64,000 nucleotides of DNA from an uncultured Flavobacteriales bacterium (GCA_943789505.1 CALSUJ010000001.1:558001-622000); one strand, 5' to 3'. Numbered from the stretch's first letter, positions 9,785 to 19,068 are shown. Notes: a model not told the origin generated them from the sequence alone. Numbers and translations are program-made.

Positions 9785-10161
9785 CTTACTGAAAAATAAC
9801 TATTTAAGTATAAATTATTTGCTCTTTCAGACGGGTTAGCCGAGGAATTTGGCAAAATCAGTTACGGTTGAGTGATTTTGTATCCGATTTTTAGATTCTA
9901 AAACTTCCTTATTTAAATTGTAAATTTTTGTGATTGATTTTTAAGTGTTACCATTCACTTTAAGTATTCAATTAATTACTATGAATTGGTTTCAATGTTG
10001 AATATTAGAATACTAATATTTCAACAAGTACTATCTCTCTAATAGTACTACATTAATACATGTGATGTTTCCGTGAGAATATTCGATTTAATCGACTAAC
10101 TCCAAAAGTATGGAGGAGATGTCGATTAGTAAATCAACACGTTAAAATCAAATATTAGAAT
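9785..10161. other. 377-base non-coding stretch with several hairpins
   Basis: No coding frame is convincing. Inverted repeats seen: AAAATCA/TGATTTT around 9854-9879; TTGAATATTA/TAATATTTCAA at about 9998-10024; a perfect 8-bp stem AGTACTAT/ATAGTACT at 10027-10049; and a nested hairpin with outer arms TAATCGAC/GTCGATTA (10089-10128) and inner arms CTCCA/TGGAG. None is followed by a strong T-run, so they are poor intrinsic terminators. The stretch separates T9SS cargo from the accessory genes 10162-11672 and may be the remnant edge of a mobile or dispersed element. Confidence 0.45.
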
Positions 10162-10728
10162 TTATTTTTGAGTTTTTAAAAATTCTGAGTATTCATTAGA
10201 ACCCATTGTCATACTTGAAATCAAACTAAGACATTCATTTGTGACTTCAATAGATGAGATATTTTTTTTAAATTTAAATTTTCTCCCATCATATGAGGTT
10301 AAACTGTTTTCATCTGAATTATAACATATATTACAATATAAGTGTTCACCCAATAGTTCTGAACAACTTATTCCAAATTTATCATAAGACAAATCAAAAT
10401 CTGATTTTGATAATGTAGTTTTTAATTCTCTACGATTTTCATGATAATTTTCTGGGTTGATATTATTTTTTGACATATAATTATCCTTTATACAGTTTAC
10501 TGTAACTTTATATTTGGTTTCTTCTAACCCATTATGACTACGATATTTCTTTTTCTGAATATTTTCTATTTTAGAATGTTTAACACAATATGTGTTAACA
10601 GATTCTTTATTCTTTAAATAAAAAATTTCTTTATAGTCCTCTTTTTCATATTTGTGATGTTTAAGTTTTGTATCAATGAGATTTCCTCCAAATAATGAAA
10701 ATGATATACCAAATAGAATTTCTAACAT
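10162..10728 (-). CDS. Hypothetical protein
   Basis: 188 residues, and I do not recognise a family. The N-terminus (MLEILFGISFSLFGGN) is a short hydrophobic segment that could anchor the protein; it has no lipobox. The rest is Lys/Asn-rich, polar, and has seven or so cysteines, including a C-N-I-C pair near residue 132 that could bind a metal. Base composition is even more AT-rich than the neighbours. It lies downstream of a lipoprotein gene on the same strand and next to a recombinase-like fragment, which points to accessory DNA. It might be a recently acquired or fast-evolving orphan. Confidence 0.5.
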   Translation of the reverse strand: MLEILFGISFSLFGGNLIDTKLKHHKYEKEDYKEIFYLKNKESVNTYCVKHSKIENIQKKKYRSHNGLEETKYKVTVNCIKDNYMSKNNINPENYHENRRELKTTLSKSDFDLSYDKFGISCSELLGEHLYCNICYNSDENSLTSYDGRKFKFKKNISSIEVTNECLSLISSMTMGSNEYSEFLKTQK

Positions 10729-10784
10729 ATGTCAAAGATAAGATTTTTTTTATTTAGACCGTGACCGTGGTTGAGTTCTTATTC

Positions 10785-11252
10785 TTAGTTAACTTTATCA
10801 AAATAACCTCTATAAGTTTCATTATCCCCTTCACTAATATCAGTCCATTCACATGTAAGATTATCTGATGTGTGTTCTATTATTGTGAATATCATATCAC
10901 CATAAGTTATAAAATCAAGGTTACTTGGTTCAATGATATCATCATCGTATAAATTAAGTTTGTTATTTCCTGGAAAATAAGAGTAAGTGAATGGGAAGTC
11001 TTCTCCATCAACAGTTTCAATTAATGTTCCGTCATCAAAGAAGGTCCATTTATGATATGAAGTTGGAAAATTTGTAGTTTCAGTAAAACCTGTCACATTA
11101 TTTGTATAAATAGATGATTTTAAATCCCACATAGTTTGTTCAAGTGTCAAAGTCGTATTAGTTGTATTGTTATTAGATGGATTTTCTTCTTCTTTCTCAC
11201 ATGAAGAAAATATTAAAGGAATTGTTATTAGTATAATTAGTAGTTTTTTCAT
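10785..11252 (-). CDS. Lipocalin-like lipoprotein
   Basis: 155 residues. A lipoprotein signal with lipobox F-S-S-C (Cys18) is followed by an acidic/Asn-Thr linker and a domain of about 120 residues containing W-D-L-K-S, K-W-T-F-F-D-D-G-T-L, Y-S-Y-F-P-G-N-N-K-L-N-L and F-T-I-I-E-H-T. That is the strand pattern of the small lipocalin-like (DUF4923/5004-type) lipoproteins frequent in Bacteroidota. It would sit in the outer membrane facing the periplasm or the surface. The ligand is unknown. It shares its strand with the orphan at 10162-10728 across a 56-base gap. Confidence 0.7.
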   Translation of the reverse strand: MKKLLIILITIPLIFSSCEKEEENPSNNNTTNTTLTLEQTMWDLKSSIYTNNVTGFTETTNFPTSYHKWTFFDDGTLIETVDGEDFPFTYSYFPGNNKLNLYDDDIIEPSNLDFITYGDMIFTIIEHTSDNLTCEWTDISEGDNETYRGYFDKVN

Positions 11253-11270
11253 ACTTCAAACTTACAAGAT

Positions 11271-11672
11271 TTACTCAGAATATTTGAAGATGTATTTAAT
11301 ATTTTCAATTTTAGAATCAAAACTTCTGTTAATTCTGTTTTCTCTAATCTTACCTTTACTGTAAATTGTGTAGATGTATGAATTCTTTAATATACTGTTT
11401 GTTCTTACACTCCGATAACCTTTTTCAGTTAGAATGTGTGATATTCTTCTATAACCAATTCCTCTTTCTTCCTTAAGGAACTTTACTAATCTATATAGTT
11501 TTTGTTGGTAGGTATTGTAATGAGATGTTTTGGTGAGTTTTGATGTTCTAACAATTAAGTCAAACGATAAATCAATACTTTCAACTACTTTTGTTTTTGA
11601 ATTTTTAGGAACTAAATCGGTGATACCGAAACAGTTGACTACAGTTGAGTAAGTATGAGTTGATTTGTTTTT
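11271..11672 (-). pseudogene. Recombinase-like helix-turn-helix fragment without start codon
   Basis: A frame of about 133 codons, open from just after the TAG at 11675-11673 to TAA at 11273-11271, but with no ATG, GTG or TTG at a sensible place. The middle reads L-V-K-F-L-K-E-E-R-G-I-G-Y-R-R-I-S-H-I-L-T-E-K-G-Y, then R-T-N-S-I-L-K-N and R-E-N-R-I. This resembles the DNA-binding tail of serine-recombinase/integrase-type proteins that recur as small fragments in Bacteroidota genomes. It lies in frame behind the stop of the T9SS plug gene, probably by chance. I read it as a decayed piece of a mobile gene. Apart from it, I see nothing in 11253-11672. Confidence 0.45.
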
Positions 11673-13013
11673 CTAAAACAATTCTTTGCTTGAAGTTTTC
11701 AAAAAGCCTACAAATCTATCGTATCTATCGCCTATAGCACGATAATAAACATAAACATAATAATCATTTCGAGTCTGGTAATGAGTTCCTTCAATAAAGG
11801 AAATATCTACTCGTTTTGTTATTGTATCATTCAAAGCGTAGTGATAGTTGTAATACCCTTGCTTTATGTAGATATTTCCCTCATATCGTCTTTGCTTGTC
11901 ATTGTATCTTAGTCTAAATTCATCTTTTAATTGCCAGTCAGAAAAACCACCTATTACATACAAATCTCCATAGCTTACTTGATCAACAGGTAAAGTGAAA
12001 TGTACAAAAGCATAATCGGCCTCTATGGCAGTTTTCCATCCTTCTTGTGATTTTATGAGAAACTTTCCGTTAATGTCGGGCTCAATAGAATAGCGGTCAA
12101 ATGGGCGCTTTCGGTCATTAAACAAATAAACATGGTTATAGTTACTGTCATAAGTTATTTCTTTTATTCTATCTGATTGAAATCGTAAACTTTTAATATC
12201 AAAATGACGAAATTCATTATTTCCTAAAAATGTATTATCGTCTTCATAATCATAAACCAATTCATTATTTTTTACAAAAATTGGAGTAAGATCTGTTATA
12301 GCATTATCTTCTTTGTTGTTTTGTTTTATAGTTACTTTTATATCTGCAAACGGATCAGCAACCACCAAGTTAGGGTGCTTAATGATAAAGTCAATTTCAT
12401 GCTTAGTATTACGGTCATTCGCTAATGTGGCACGTCTTACTTGGGCTTCAATGGTTAACTTATTTTCCAGTATCATAAAGCGTTTGTAAGCAATTGTTTC
12501 ACCGCCTTCCTCAAATATTTTAAATACATAGTTACCTGATAGGATTGGCTTCAAATTATCATCTGGGAAATTGAAAGTATAATGCGTGTATTTTTGTATA
12601 GTGTTAAAAGAAAAATCATGATCAGTTATTGCTTCATTCGTGAAACCGCTAATGTATTCACTTTCCATTAAATCACTTGCAGTCCAATCAGAGTTACAGT
12701 GGACAATAGTGTAATAATAGTTCTTTATGTCAGCATCCAAATCGTCAAAACTCACTAAAAGTTGCTTGTTAGTATTAAAATTTAGGATTGGAAGTGAAAG
12801 TTCATCTTCTTTTTGGTGACAGAGTAGGGTTTTTATTTGGGTACTTAAACTTCCGTTCTTATAGATATAGGGAGGTTTAGGGATCGTTATTGACTCTGTA
12901 ATTACACTGTCTATTAGTGAGTTATCTGAAATAATTATATCCTTTGTGCTGTGGCATGATATTAGTATAAACGTGCTGAAAGTCAGTATTGTTAATAGCT
13001 TGTTAATTTTCAT
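11673..13013 (-). CDS. Type IX secretion system plug protein (DUF5103 family)
   Basis: 446 residues, close to the family's usual length. It is a lipoprotein by its lipobox L-I-S-C (Cys20). Visible family features include L-L-V-S-F-D-D-L-D-A-D-I-K-N-Y-Y-Y-T near residue 88, C-N-S-D-W-T-A-S-D-L just after, Y-I-S-G-F, and the C-terminal G-D-L-Y-V-I-G-G-F-S-D-W followed by Y-x-G-x-I-Y-I-K-Q-G-Y-Y-N-Y. DUF5103 proteins are associated with the SprA translocon, where a Plug protein closes the outer-membrane channel. The gene stands alone and is divergent from nqrA, with only 77 bases between start codons. Its presence fits the many T9SS cargo genes here. Confidence 0.85.
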   Translation of the reverse strand: MKINKLLTILTFSTFILISCHSTKDIIISDNSLIDSVITESITIPKPPYIYKNGSLSTQIKTLLCHQKEDELSLPILNFNTNKQLLVSFDDLDADIKNYYYTIVHCNSDWTASDLMESEYISGFTNEAITDHDFSFNTIQKYTHYTFNFPDDNLKPILSGNYVFKIFEEGGETIAYKRFMILENKLTIEAQVRRATLANDRNTKHEIDFIIKHPNLVVADPFADIKVTIKQNNKEDNAITDLTPIFVKNNELVYDYEDDNTFLGNNEFRHFDIKSLRFQSDRIKEITYDSNYNHVYLFNDRKRPFDRYSIEPDINGKFLIKSQEGWKTAIEADYAFVHFTLPVDQVSYGDLYVIGGFSDWQLKDEFRLRYNDKQRRYEGNIYIKQGYYNYHYALNDTITKRVDISFIEGTHYQTRNDYYVYVYYRAIGDRYDRFVGFLKTSSKELF

Positions 13014-13056
13014 TGTAATTTGTAGAATAAATAGGTAAATTATAGATGCAAATTTA

Positions 13057-13064
13057 TACTTTTG
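13057..13064 (+). promoter_or_regulatory. -7 promoter element (TACTTTTG) of the nqr operon
   Basis: TACTTTTG matches the Bacteroidota -7 consensus TAnnTTTG. No clear -33 TTG at standard spacing. Transcription would begin near 13070, which excludes the ATG at 13046 and supports the ATG at 13091 as the nqrA start. Confidence 0.6.
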
Positions 13065-13090
13065 CAGCCGAAAAATCTAATTTAAAAAGC

Positions 13091-14443
13091 ATGTCTAAAG
13101 AAATAAGGTTAAAAAAAGGCTTAAACATCAATTTACTTGGTGAGGCCGACAAAGTATATGCATCAGTAAAACCTACTGAAAGATATGTAGTGAAACCTAC
13201 TGATTTTCATGCATTAACTCCAAAGCTAGCTGTTAAAGTTGGCGACAAAGTGAAGGCAGGTACTACATTGTTTTTTGATAAATATAACGATAAAGTAAAT
13301 TTTTCTGCTCCAGTAAGTGGAGAGGTTATTGATATTGTAAGGGGAGCAAAAAGAAAAATACTTGAGGTTGTGTTAAAAGCAGATGTAGTTATAGAGTATG
13401 AGCATTTTAATTCTGATAACGCCAAAAGTATTTCGCGTGAACAAATTATTGATACCATGCTAAAGTCAGGAGTTTGGCCGTTTATAAGGCAAAAACCTTA
13501 TGATATTATAGCTAACCCAACTGATATGCCTAAAGCAATTTTCATTTCAGCTTTTAACTCTGCACCCTTAACTATTGATAACGATTTTGCTCTTTATGGT
13601 ATGGATGAATTATTCCAAAAGGGTTTAGATTACATTACTAAGTTATCTAGTGGTAAAACACATTTGAATATTGATGGAAATACTAACCCATCTAAGGTGT
13701 TTACTGGTGCTAAGGGAGTTGATATAAATAAAATAAGTGGTGCTCACCCTGCAGGAAATGTAGGGGTACAGGTACACCATATTGATCCTATAAATAAAGG
13801 TGAAGTTGTTTGGTACTTGCAACCACAAGATGTAATTGCAATTGCACGTTTATTTACTGAAGGTAAATATGATGTTTCTAGGATTGTTGCATTAGCAGGT
13901 TCGCAGGTTAAAAAACCTAAATATTATAGGACTATTGCTGGAGCTACAGTTGCTAATTTATTGTTCGATAATATTAATGAAGGAGATAATAGAATTATTT
14001 CAGGTGATATTTTAACAGGGCAACATATTGATTTAAATGGCACTTTAGGTTTTTATGATACAACAATTACTATTATTGAAGAAGGAAAGGAACAAGAATT
14101 TTTAGGTTGGATTTTGCCTGGGTTACATAAATTTTCTGCTTCCAAAACCTTTTTATCATGGTTGACTCCATCTAAAAAATATACTTTAAATGCAAATATG
14201 CATGGTGAAGAGCGAGCTTATGTTATGACTGGTGAATACGAAAAGGTCCTGCCTATGGATATATTGCCAGCTCATTTAATAAAAGCTTGCATGATAGAAG
14301 ATATAGAATTGATGGAGAATTTAGGGATTTATGAGGTGTCACCTGAAGATTTTGCATTATGTGAGTTTGTTTGTACCTCAAAAATAGAAGTTCAAACTAT
14401 AATTCGTAATGCACTAGAATTAGTAAGAAAAGAAAATAGTTAA
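13091..14443 (+). CDS. nqrA: Na+-translocating NADH:quinone reductase subunit A
   Basis: 450 residues from the ATG at 13091; an in-frame ATG at 13046 would lie upstream of the predicted transcript start. NqrA is the peripheral cytoplasmic subunit of the six-subunit Na+-NQR, which oxidises NADH, reduces quinone and exports Na+. Typical stretches are I-R-L-K-K-G-L-N-I at the N-terminus, V-K-P-T-D-F-H and V-K-V-G-D-K-V-K-A-G in the first domain, G-A-H-P-A-G-N-V-G-V-Q-V-H in the middle, and the D-I-L-P-A-H-L-I region near the end. It is the first gene of nqrABCDEF, one base before nqrB. Confidence 0.97.
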   Translation: MSKEIRLKKGLNINLLGEADKVYASVKPTERYVVKPTDFHALTPKLAVKVGDKVKAGTTLFFDKYNDKVNFSAPVSGEVIDIVRGAKRKILEVVLKADVVIEYEHFNSDNAKSISREQIIDTMLKSGVWPFIRQKPYDIIANPTDMPKAIFISAFNSAPLTIDNDFALYGMDELFQKGLDYITKLSSGKTHLNIDGNTNPSKVFTGAKGVDINKISGAHPAGNVGVQVHHIDPINKGEVVWYLQPQDVIAIARLFTEGKYDVSRIVALAGSQVKKPKYYRTIAGATVANLLFDNINEGDNRIISGDILTGQHIDLNGTLGFYDTTITIIEEGKEQEFLGWILPGLHKFSASKTFLSWLTPSKKYTLNANMHGEERAYVMTGEYEKVLPMDILPAHLIKACMIEDIELMENLGIYEVSPEDFALCEFVCTSKIEVQTIIRNALELVRKENS

Positions 14444-14444
14444 A

Positions 14445-15590
14445 ATGAAATTATTTAAGAATATCTTAGAATCAGTAAAACCACTTTTTGTAAAAGGTGG
14501 TAAACTTGAAAAAATGTATCCAGCTTATGACGCTTTTGAAACATTTCTTTTTGTACCTGATCATACTACTAAATCTGGATCACATATTAGAGATGCAGTA
14601 GATTTGAAAAGAACAATGGCTTTTGTTGTCTTGTCTTTAATTCCTTGTATTATTTTTGGAATGTGGAATATTGGTGATCAATACTTCAATGCAATTTCTG
14701 TAGAAACAAATTTTCTAAATAATTTAATTTTTGGATTTTGGAAATTTTTACCACTTTTAGCTGTTTCCTATGCTGTAGGTTTATCAGTTGAATTTGCATT
14801 TGCAATTTCTAGAGGACATTCAGTTAATGAAGGTTACTTGGTTACAGGTATGTTAATCCCTTTAATTATGCCTGTTGATGTTCCTTTATGGATGCTTGCA
14901 GTTTCAGTAGTTTTTGCAGTAGTAATTGGGAAGGAAGTATTTGGAGGTACAGGTATGAATATATTAAATCCTGCTTTAACTGCTAGAGCCTTCTTATTTT
15001 TTGCGTATCCATCTTATATGTCTGGTGATAAGGTCTGGGTTCATGGAGCAGGATTAGATGGTTACTCTGGTGAAACAATTCTAGGTGCTTTGGCATCAAA
15101 TACATCATCATGGGATAATTTGAAATGGAACTTTAATGATGCTTTAATAGGTTATATACCAGGCTCTGTTGGTGAGACATCATTTATAGCCATTATTATA
15201 GGTGCATTAATTTTAATTTTTTCAGGAGTTGGTAGTTGGAGAATTATATTATCAACTTTCTTAGGAGGATATTTAACTGCATTATTATTTAACTTATGGG
15301 GAGTGAATTTCCTTATGAGTACTCCAGCTCATATTCATTTGTTAATTGGAGGTTTTGCTTTTGGTGCTGTGTTTATGTCAACTGATCCTGTAAGTGGATC
15401 ACAAACGAATAAGGGTAAGATTATTTATGGTTTGTTAATTGGTTTCTTTGCTATTGTTATTAGAGTATTTAATCCAGCATATCCTGAAGGAATGATGTTA
15501 GCAATTTTGTTGATGAATGTATTTGCGCCTTTAATTGATCATTATATAGTAGATGCTAATATTAAAAATAGATTAAAAAGAATAAATTAA
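14445..15590 (+). CDS. nqrB: Na+-translocating NADH:quinone reductase subunit B
   Basis: 381 residues, a polytopic membrane subunit carrying covalently bound FMN. The FMN-attachment threonine is in D-G-Y-S-G-E-T-I-L (Thr211 by my count), matching the S-G-x-T flavinylation motif recognised by ApbE, whose gene lies at 19861-20861. Family landmarks include the N-terminal H-I-R-D-A-V-D-L-K-R-T-M, G-K-E-V-F-G-G-T-G-M-N-I-L-N-P-A-L-T-A-R and F-M-S-T-D-P-V-S-G. About ten hydrophobic segments are seen. It is the second gene of the operon; a 68-base gap with a hairpin follows. Confidence 0.97.
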   Translation: MKLFKNILESVKPLFVKGGKLEKMYPAYDAFETFLFVPDHTTKSGSHIRDAVDLKRTMAFVVLSLIPCIIFGMWNIGDQYFNAISVETNFLNNLIFGFWKFLPLLAVSYAVGLSVEFAFAISRGHSVNEGYLVTGMLIPLIMPVDVPLWMLAVSVVFAVVIGKEVFGGTGMNILNPALTARAFLFFAYPSYMSGDKVWVHGAGLDGYSGETILGALASNTSSWDNLKWNFNDALIGYIPGSVGETSFIAIIIGALILIFSGVGSWRIILSTFLGGYLTALLFNLWGVNFLMSTPAHIHLLIGGFAFGAVFMSTDPVSGSQTNKGKIIYGLLIGFFAIVIRVFNPAYPEGMMLAILLMNVFAPLIDHYIVDANIKNRLKRIN

Positions 15591-15606
15591 AAAATAATAG
15601 TATTTC

Positions 15607-15631
15607 GAGAATATAAAAATTAAATATTCTC
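15607..15631 (+). other. Hairpin between nqrB and nqrC
   Basis: GAGAATAT at 15607-15614 pairs perfectly with ATATTCTC at 15624-15631 around a 9-base AT loop. It is not followed by a T-run, so it is unlikely to terminate. Lying in the only sizeable gap of the nqr operon, it could stabilise or process the mRNA. Confidence 0.4.
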
Positions 15632-15658
15632 AGTACTGTAATATTAATAATATAAAAA

Positions 15659-16414
15659 ATGGACGTAAATAAAAATTCTACCACTTTCGGTTTTACAGTA
15701 ATAATGGTAATCATTGTTGCTGCATTACTCTCAACAGCTGCTATTGAATTGAAGCCTTTTCAAGATAGGAATGTAGAATTGGAAAAGAAACAAAATATTT
15801 TAAGTTCTGTTGGGGTAACCATCGATAGAGATGGAGCGGAAAATATATATGATACCTATATTAAAAGTGAATTAGTTCTTAATGTAAAAGGAGAGCAAGT
15901 TGAAGGTTCTGCTTTTGATGTTGATTTAGGTGTTGAAATGAAGAAGGATGCTAATGCTCAGTTATTACCTTTATTTATTAGTAATGTTGAGGGTGTAACT
16001 CGTTACATTATTCCATTAAGAGGTAAAGGTCTTTGGGGACCAATTTGGGGTTTTATTTCTTTAGAGGAGGATTTAAATTCTGTATTTGGTGCTGTTTTTG
16101 ATCACAAATCAGAAACTCCAGGTCTAGGTGCTGAGATAAATAGACCTTCATTTGAGGATCCATTTTCTGGGAAATCTATTTTTGAAGGTGAGGAATTTAC
16201 TTCCATTAAAGTTATAAAAGGTGGTGCTGAAGAAGGTGATATGCATGGCGTTGATGGTATTTCTGGAGGAACTATTACTTCAGATGGTGTTTCTGATATG
16301 CTAGATGAAAGGCTAAGAATGTATTTGCCATATTTTAGCACATTAAAGCCGGCTGCTGAGGTAGATTCAGTTTTTAATACATTAGTATCATTAGCATCAG
16401 TTAAAATTCAATAA
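15659..16414 (+). CDS. nqrC: Na+-translocating NADH:quinone reductase subunit C
   Basis: 251 residues. One N-terminal membrane helix (F-G-F-T-V-I-M-V-I-I-V-A-A) is followed by a periplasmic FMN-binding domain. The covalent FMN threonine is in D-G-I-S-G-G-T-I-T-S (Thr205), the S-G-x-T motif also seen in NqrB. Other conserved text includes G-K-G-L-W-G-P-I-W-G-F and T-P-G-L-G-A-E-I. It works with NqrB in the electron path to ubiquinone or menaquinone. ATG at 15659 is the only reasonable start. nqrD follows after 15 bases. Confidence 0.96.
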   Translation: MDVNKNSTTFGFTVIMVIIVAALLSTAAIELKPFQDRNVELEKKQNILSSVGVTIDRDGAENIYDTYIKSELVLNVKGEQVEGSAFDVDLGVEMKKDANAQLLPLFISNVEGVTRYIIPLRGKGLWGPIWGFISLEEDLNSVFGAVFDHKSETPGLGAEINRPSFEDPFSGKSIFEGEEFTSIKVIKGGAEEGDMHGVDGISGGTITSDGVSDMLDERLRMYLPYFSTLKPAAEVDSVFNTLVSLASVKIQ

Positions 16415-16429
16415 TAATAAATTAATCCC

Positions 16430-17074
16430 ATGAGTAAATCTAAATTATTATCTAAAAGAACAAAACAATTATTAAGTGATCCACTTGACGATAATAATCC
16501 AATTACGGTACAAGTATTAGGGATATGTTCTGCATTAGCAATTACGGTACAATTAAAACCTGCAATTGTAATGGCATTATCAGTATTGGTAGTCCTATCT
16601 GTTGCAAATGTGATTATCTCACTCATGAGAAAAGTAATACCTTCTAGAATTAGAATTATTGTTCAATTAGTCGTTGTTGCAACATTAGTAATACTTGTAG
16701 ACCAGGTGCTTAGAGCTTTTGTTTATGATGTAAGTAAAGAGCTATCTGTATTTGTAGGTTTGATTATTACGAATTGTATTATTATGGGTAGACTAGAAGC
16801 TTTTGGTATGGCAAATGGTCCTTGGGATTCCTTTATGGATGGACTTGGTAATTCTTTTGGATATGCCTGGATTTTAATTGCTGTAGCTTTCTTTCGTGAA
16901 CTTTTAGGGTCAGGTACTTTGTTTGGTTACCCAGTTTTAGAATCATTAGGTATTTATGAATTAGGTTATGAAAATAACGGTATGATGATTTTACCCCCTA
17001 TGGCTTTAATAACTGTTGGTGTAATCATTTGGATACAGAGAGTTAAAAATATTAAATTAGTAGAATCTAAATAA
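16430..17074 (+). CDS. nqrD: Na+-translocating NADH:quinone reductase subunit D
   Basis: 214 residues, a small polytopic membrane subunit of the RnfE/NqrD family. Conserved text includes [15 protein letters not shown] (with the cysteine thought to help bind the intramembrane iron centre with NqrE), [12 protein letters not shown] and F-F-R-E-L-L-G-S-G. It pairs with NqrE in inverted topology. It is in the same operon, with 8 bases to nqrE. Confidence 0.96.
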   Translation: MSKSKLLSKRTKQLLSDPLDDNNPITVQVLGICSALAITVQLKPAIVMALSVLVVLSVANVIISLMRKVIPSRIRIIVQLVVVATLVILVDQVLRAFVYDVSKELSVFVGLIITNCIIMGRLEAFGMANGPWDSFMDGLGNSFGYAWILIAVAFFRELLGSGTLFGYPVLESLGIYELGYENNGMMILPPMALITVGVIIWIQRVKNIKLVESK

Positions 17075-17082
17075 TAATTGAT

Positions 17083-17700
17083 ATGCAAGAATTAGCAAAT
17101 ATATTTATCAAGTCAATTTTTATTGACAATATGGTATTCGCTTACTTTTTAGGAATGTGTTCATATTTAGCGATTTCTAAAACAGTTAAAACATCAGTGG
17201 GTATGGGTGCTGCAGTAGTATTTGTTTTAGGTATCACTATACCTATAAATTACCTTCTAGAGAATTATGTTTTAAAAGAAGGGGCCTTAGTTTGGTTGTC
17301 AGATGATTTCTTAACAGTTGATTTATCTTTTCTTTCTTTTATTATGTTTATTGCTGTTATTGCTTCAATGGTACAGTTAGTAGAAATGGTTCTAGAAAAA
17401 TTCTCTCCGGCATTATATAGTTCTCTTGGTATATTTTTACCTCTTATTGCAGTAAACTGTGCTATTTTAGGAGGATCACTTTTTATGCAAGAAACAGCAT
17501 ACACAACAATAATAGAAGCCACAGTATTTGGATTAGGTTCTGGAGTTGGTTGGTTTCTAGCTATTGTTGGAATTGCTGCAATTCGAGAAAAAATTAGATA
17601 TTCAAATGTTCCTCCAGCCTTAAGGGGATTGGGAATAACTTTTATAATTACAGGATTAATGGGGATAGCATTTATGAGTTTTATGGGAATTAAACTTTAA
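17083..17700 (+). CDS. nqrE: Na+-translocating NADH:quinone reductase subunit E
   Basis: 205 residues, a polytopic RnfA/NqrE-family subunit. Conserved text includes [18 protein letters not shown] and [13 protein letters not shown], whose cysteines are the expected ligands of the iron centre shared with NqrD. Full length. nqrF follows after 21 bases if its restored ATG at 17722 is used. Confidence 0.96.
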   Translation: MQELANIFIKSIFIDNMVFAYFLGMCSYLAISKTVKTSVGMGAAVVFVLGITIPINYLLENYVLKEGALVWLSDDFLTVDLSFLSFIMFIAVIASMVQLVEMVLEKFSPALYSSLGIFLPLIAVNCAILGGSLFMQETAYTTIIEATVFGLGSGVGWFLAIVGIAAIREKIRYSNVPPALRGLGITFIITGLMGIAFMSFMGIKL

Positions 17701-17762
17701 TTTCAAAAAGAAGAAAAAAGAATGATATTATTAAGCATAACCAAACGATTGTAAGTAGTATA

Positions 17763-19037
17763 GTGGTATTCCTTTTGGTACTACTAACTTTAGTAGGAGT
17801 TTTACTTTTTGTAAAAACTCAGCTAACACCCTCAGGAAAAATTACAATTAAGATAAATGGCGAAAAGGAAATTGTAGTGGATGGTGGAAATACACTGTTA
17901 AGTACTCTAAGTAATGAAGGTATTTTTTTACCATCAGCTTGTGGTGGTGGTGGAACTTGTATTCAATGTACTTGTCAAGTTTCTTCAGGTGGTGGAAGTA
18001 TTTTACCAACTGAAGCACCTCATTTTTCTCGTAAAGAAATTGCTAATGACTACAGGTTGAGTTGTCAAGTCAAGGTAAGAGAGGATATGGATATTCATAT
18101 ACCAGAAGAAGTGTTTGGAGTTAAGAAATGGGAAGCAACTGTAGTTTCAAATTATAATGTAGCTACTTACATCAAGGAATTTATTGTTGAGGTTCCAGAA
18201 GATATGCCTTATGAGGCTGGTGGATATATTCAAATTGAAATCCCTAATTGTGAAATTCCTTTTTCAGCTATGGATATTACTGCTCATCCTGATGATCATC
18301 CCGGTGAGCCTAATAAATTTGATAAGGATTGGGGAGAAGGTAATTTTGCTATGCGTCATTTGGTCATGAAGAACGAGGAAGAAGTTGTAAGAGCTTACTC
18401 TATGGCTTCTTACCCTGCTGAAGGTAGGAAAATCATGTTGAATGTTAGAGTTGCTGCTCCACCTTGGGATAGGGATAAAAATACTTGGGCTGATCTTAAT
18501 CCTGGAGTAGCATCTTCTTATATTTTTGGTTGCAAAACAGGTGATAAAGTAACTATCTCAGGTCCTTATGGTGAGTTCTTTATAAATAATACTGAAGCCG
18601 AGATGTTATATATTGGGGGTGGTGCTGGTATGGCTCCAATGCGATCACATTTATATGAATTATTCAAAACTTTAAAAACAGGTAGAAAAGTTTCTTACTG
18701 GTACGGAGGTAGATCAAAAGCAGAATTATTTTATATTGAACACTTCAGGTCTTTAGAAAGAGAATTTAAAAACTTCAAGTTTTTCTTAGTGCTTTCTGAT
18801 GCTCAAGAATCAGATAATTGGACTGAAATGCAAGACATGAATGATAAAGAAGGAGATGGGTTTGTTGGTTTTGTTCATCAAGTGGTAATAGATCAATATT
18901 TAACAAAACATGAGGAACCCGAAGATATTGAATTATATTTCTGTGGTCCTCCAATGATGAATCAAGCGGTTCTCAAAATGGCAGATGATTGGGGTATTCC
19001 TGATGAAAATGTTAGGTTTGATGACTTTGGAGGGTAG
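17763..19037 (+). CDS. nqrF: Na+-translocating NADH:quinone reductase subunit F (N-terminus frameshifted)
   Basis: NADH-oxidising subunit. An N-terminal membrane helix, a 2Fe-2S ferredoxin domain (S-A-C-G-G-G-G-T-C-I-Q-C-T-C, distal Cys in L-S-C-Q) and a FAD/NADH reductase domain (Y-S-M-A-S, I-G-G-G-A-G-M-A-P-M-R-S, C-G-P-P-M-M-N) are all seen. The open frame starts at a GTG at 17763 with no promoter or other support. An ATG at 17722 encodes M-I-L-L-S-I-T-K and then runs into TAA at 17752-17754. Adding one A to the AAA run near 17742-17744 would continue T-I-V-S-S-I straight into the annotated frame, giving a normal NqrF start. The true gene is therefore probably 17722-19037 with one base missing. 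Confidence 0.93.
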   Translation: MVFLLVLLTLVGVLLFVKTQLTPSGKITIKINGEKEIVVDGGNTLLSTLSNEGIFLPSACGGGGTCIQCTCQVSSGGGSILPTEAPHFSRKEIANDYRLSCQVKVREDMDIHIPEEVFGVKKWEATVVSNYNVATYIKEFIVEVPEDMPYEAGGYIQIEIPNCEIPFSAMDITAHPDDHPGEPNKFDKDWGEGNFAMRHLVMKNEEEVVRAYSMASYPAEGRKIMLNVRVAAPPWDRDKNTWADLNPGVASSYIFGCKTGDKVTISGPYGEFFINNTEAEMLYIGGGAGMAPMRSHLYELFKTLKTGRKVSYWYGGRSKAELFYIEHFRSLEREFKNFKFFLVLSDAQESDNWTEMQDMNDKEGDGFVGFVHQVVIDQYLTKHEEPEDIELYFCGPPMMNQAVLKMADDWGIPDENVRFDDFGG

Positions 19038-19068
19038 AAAATAGAGATTAGTATTGAGATAATAGTTT

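Noticed and set aside
13046-13090. Longer N-terminus for nqrA
   Set aside because: A -7 promoter element lies inside it and NqrA proteins begin near S-K-E-I-R-L-K-K-G.
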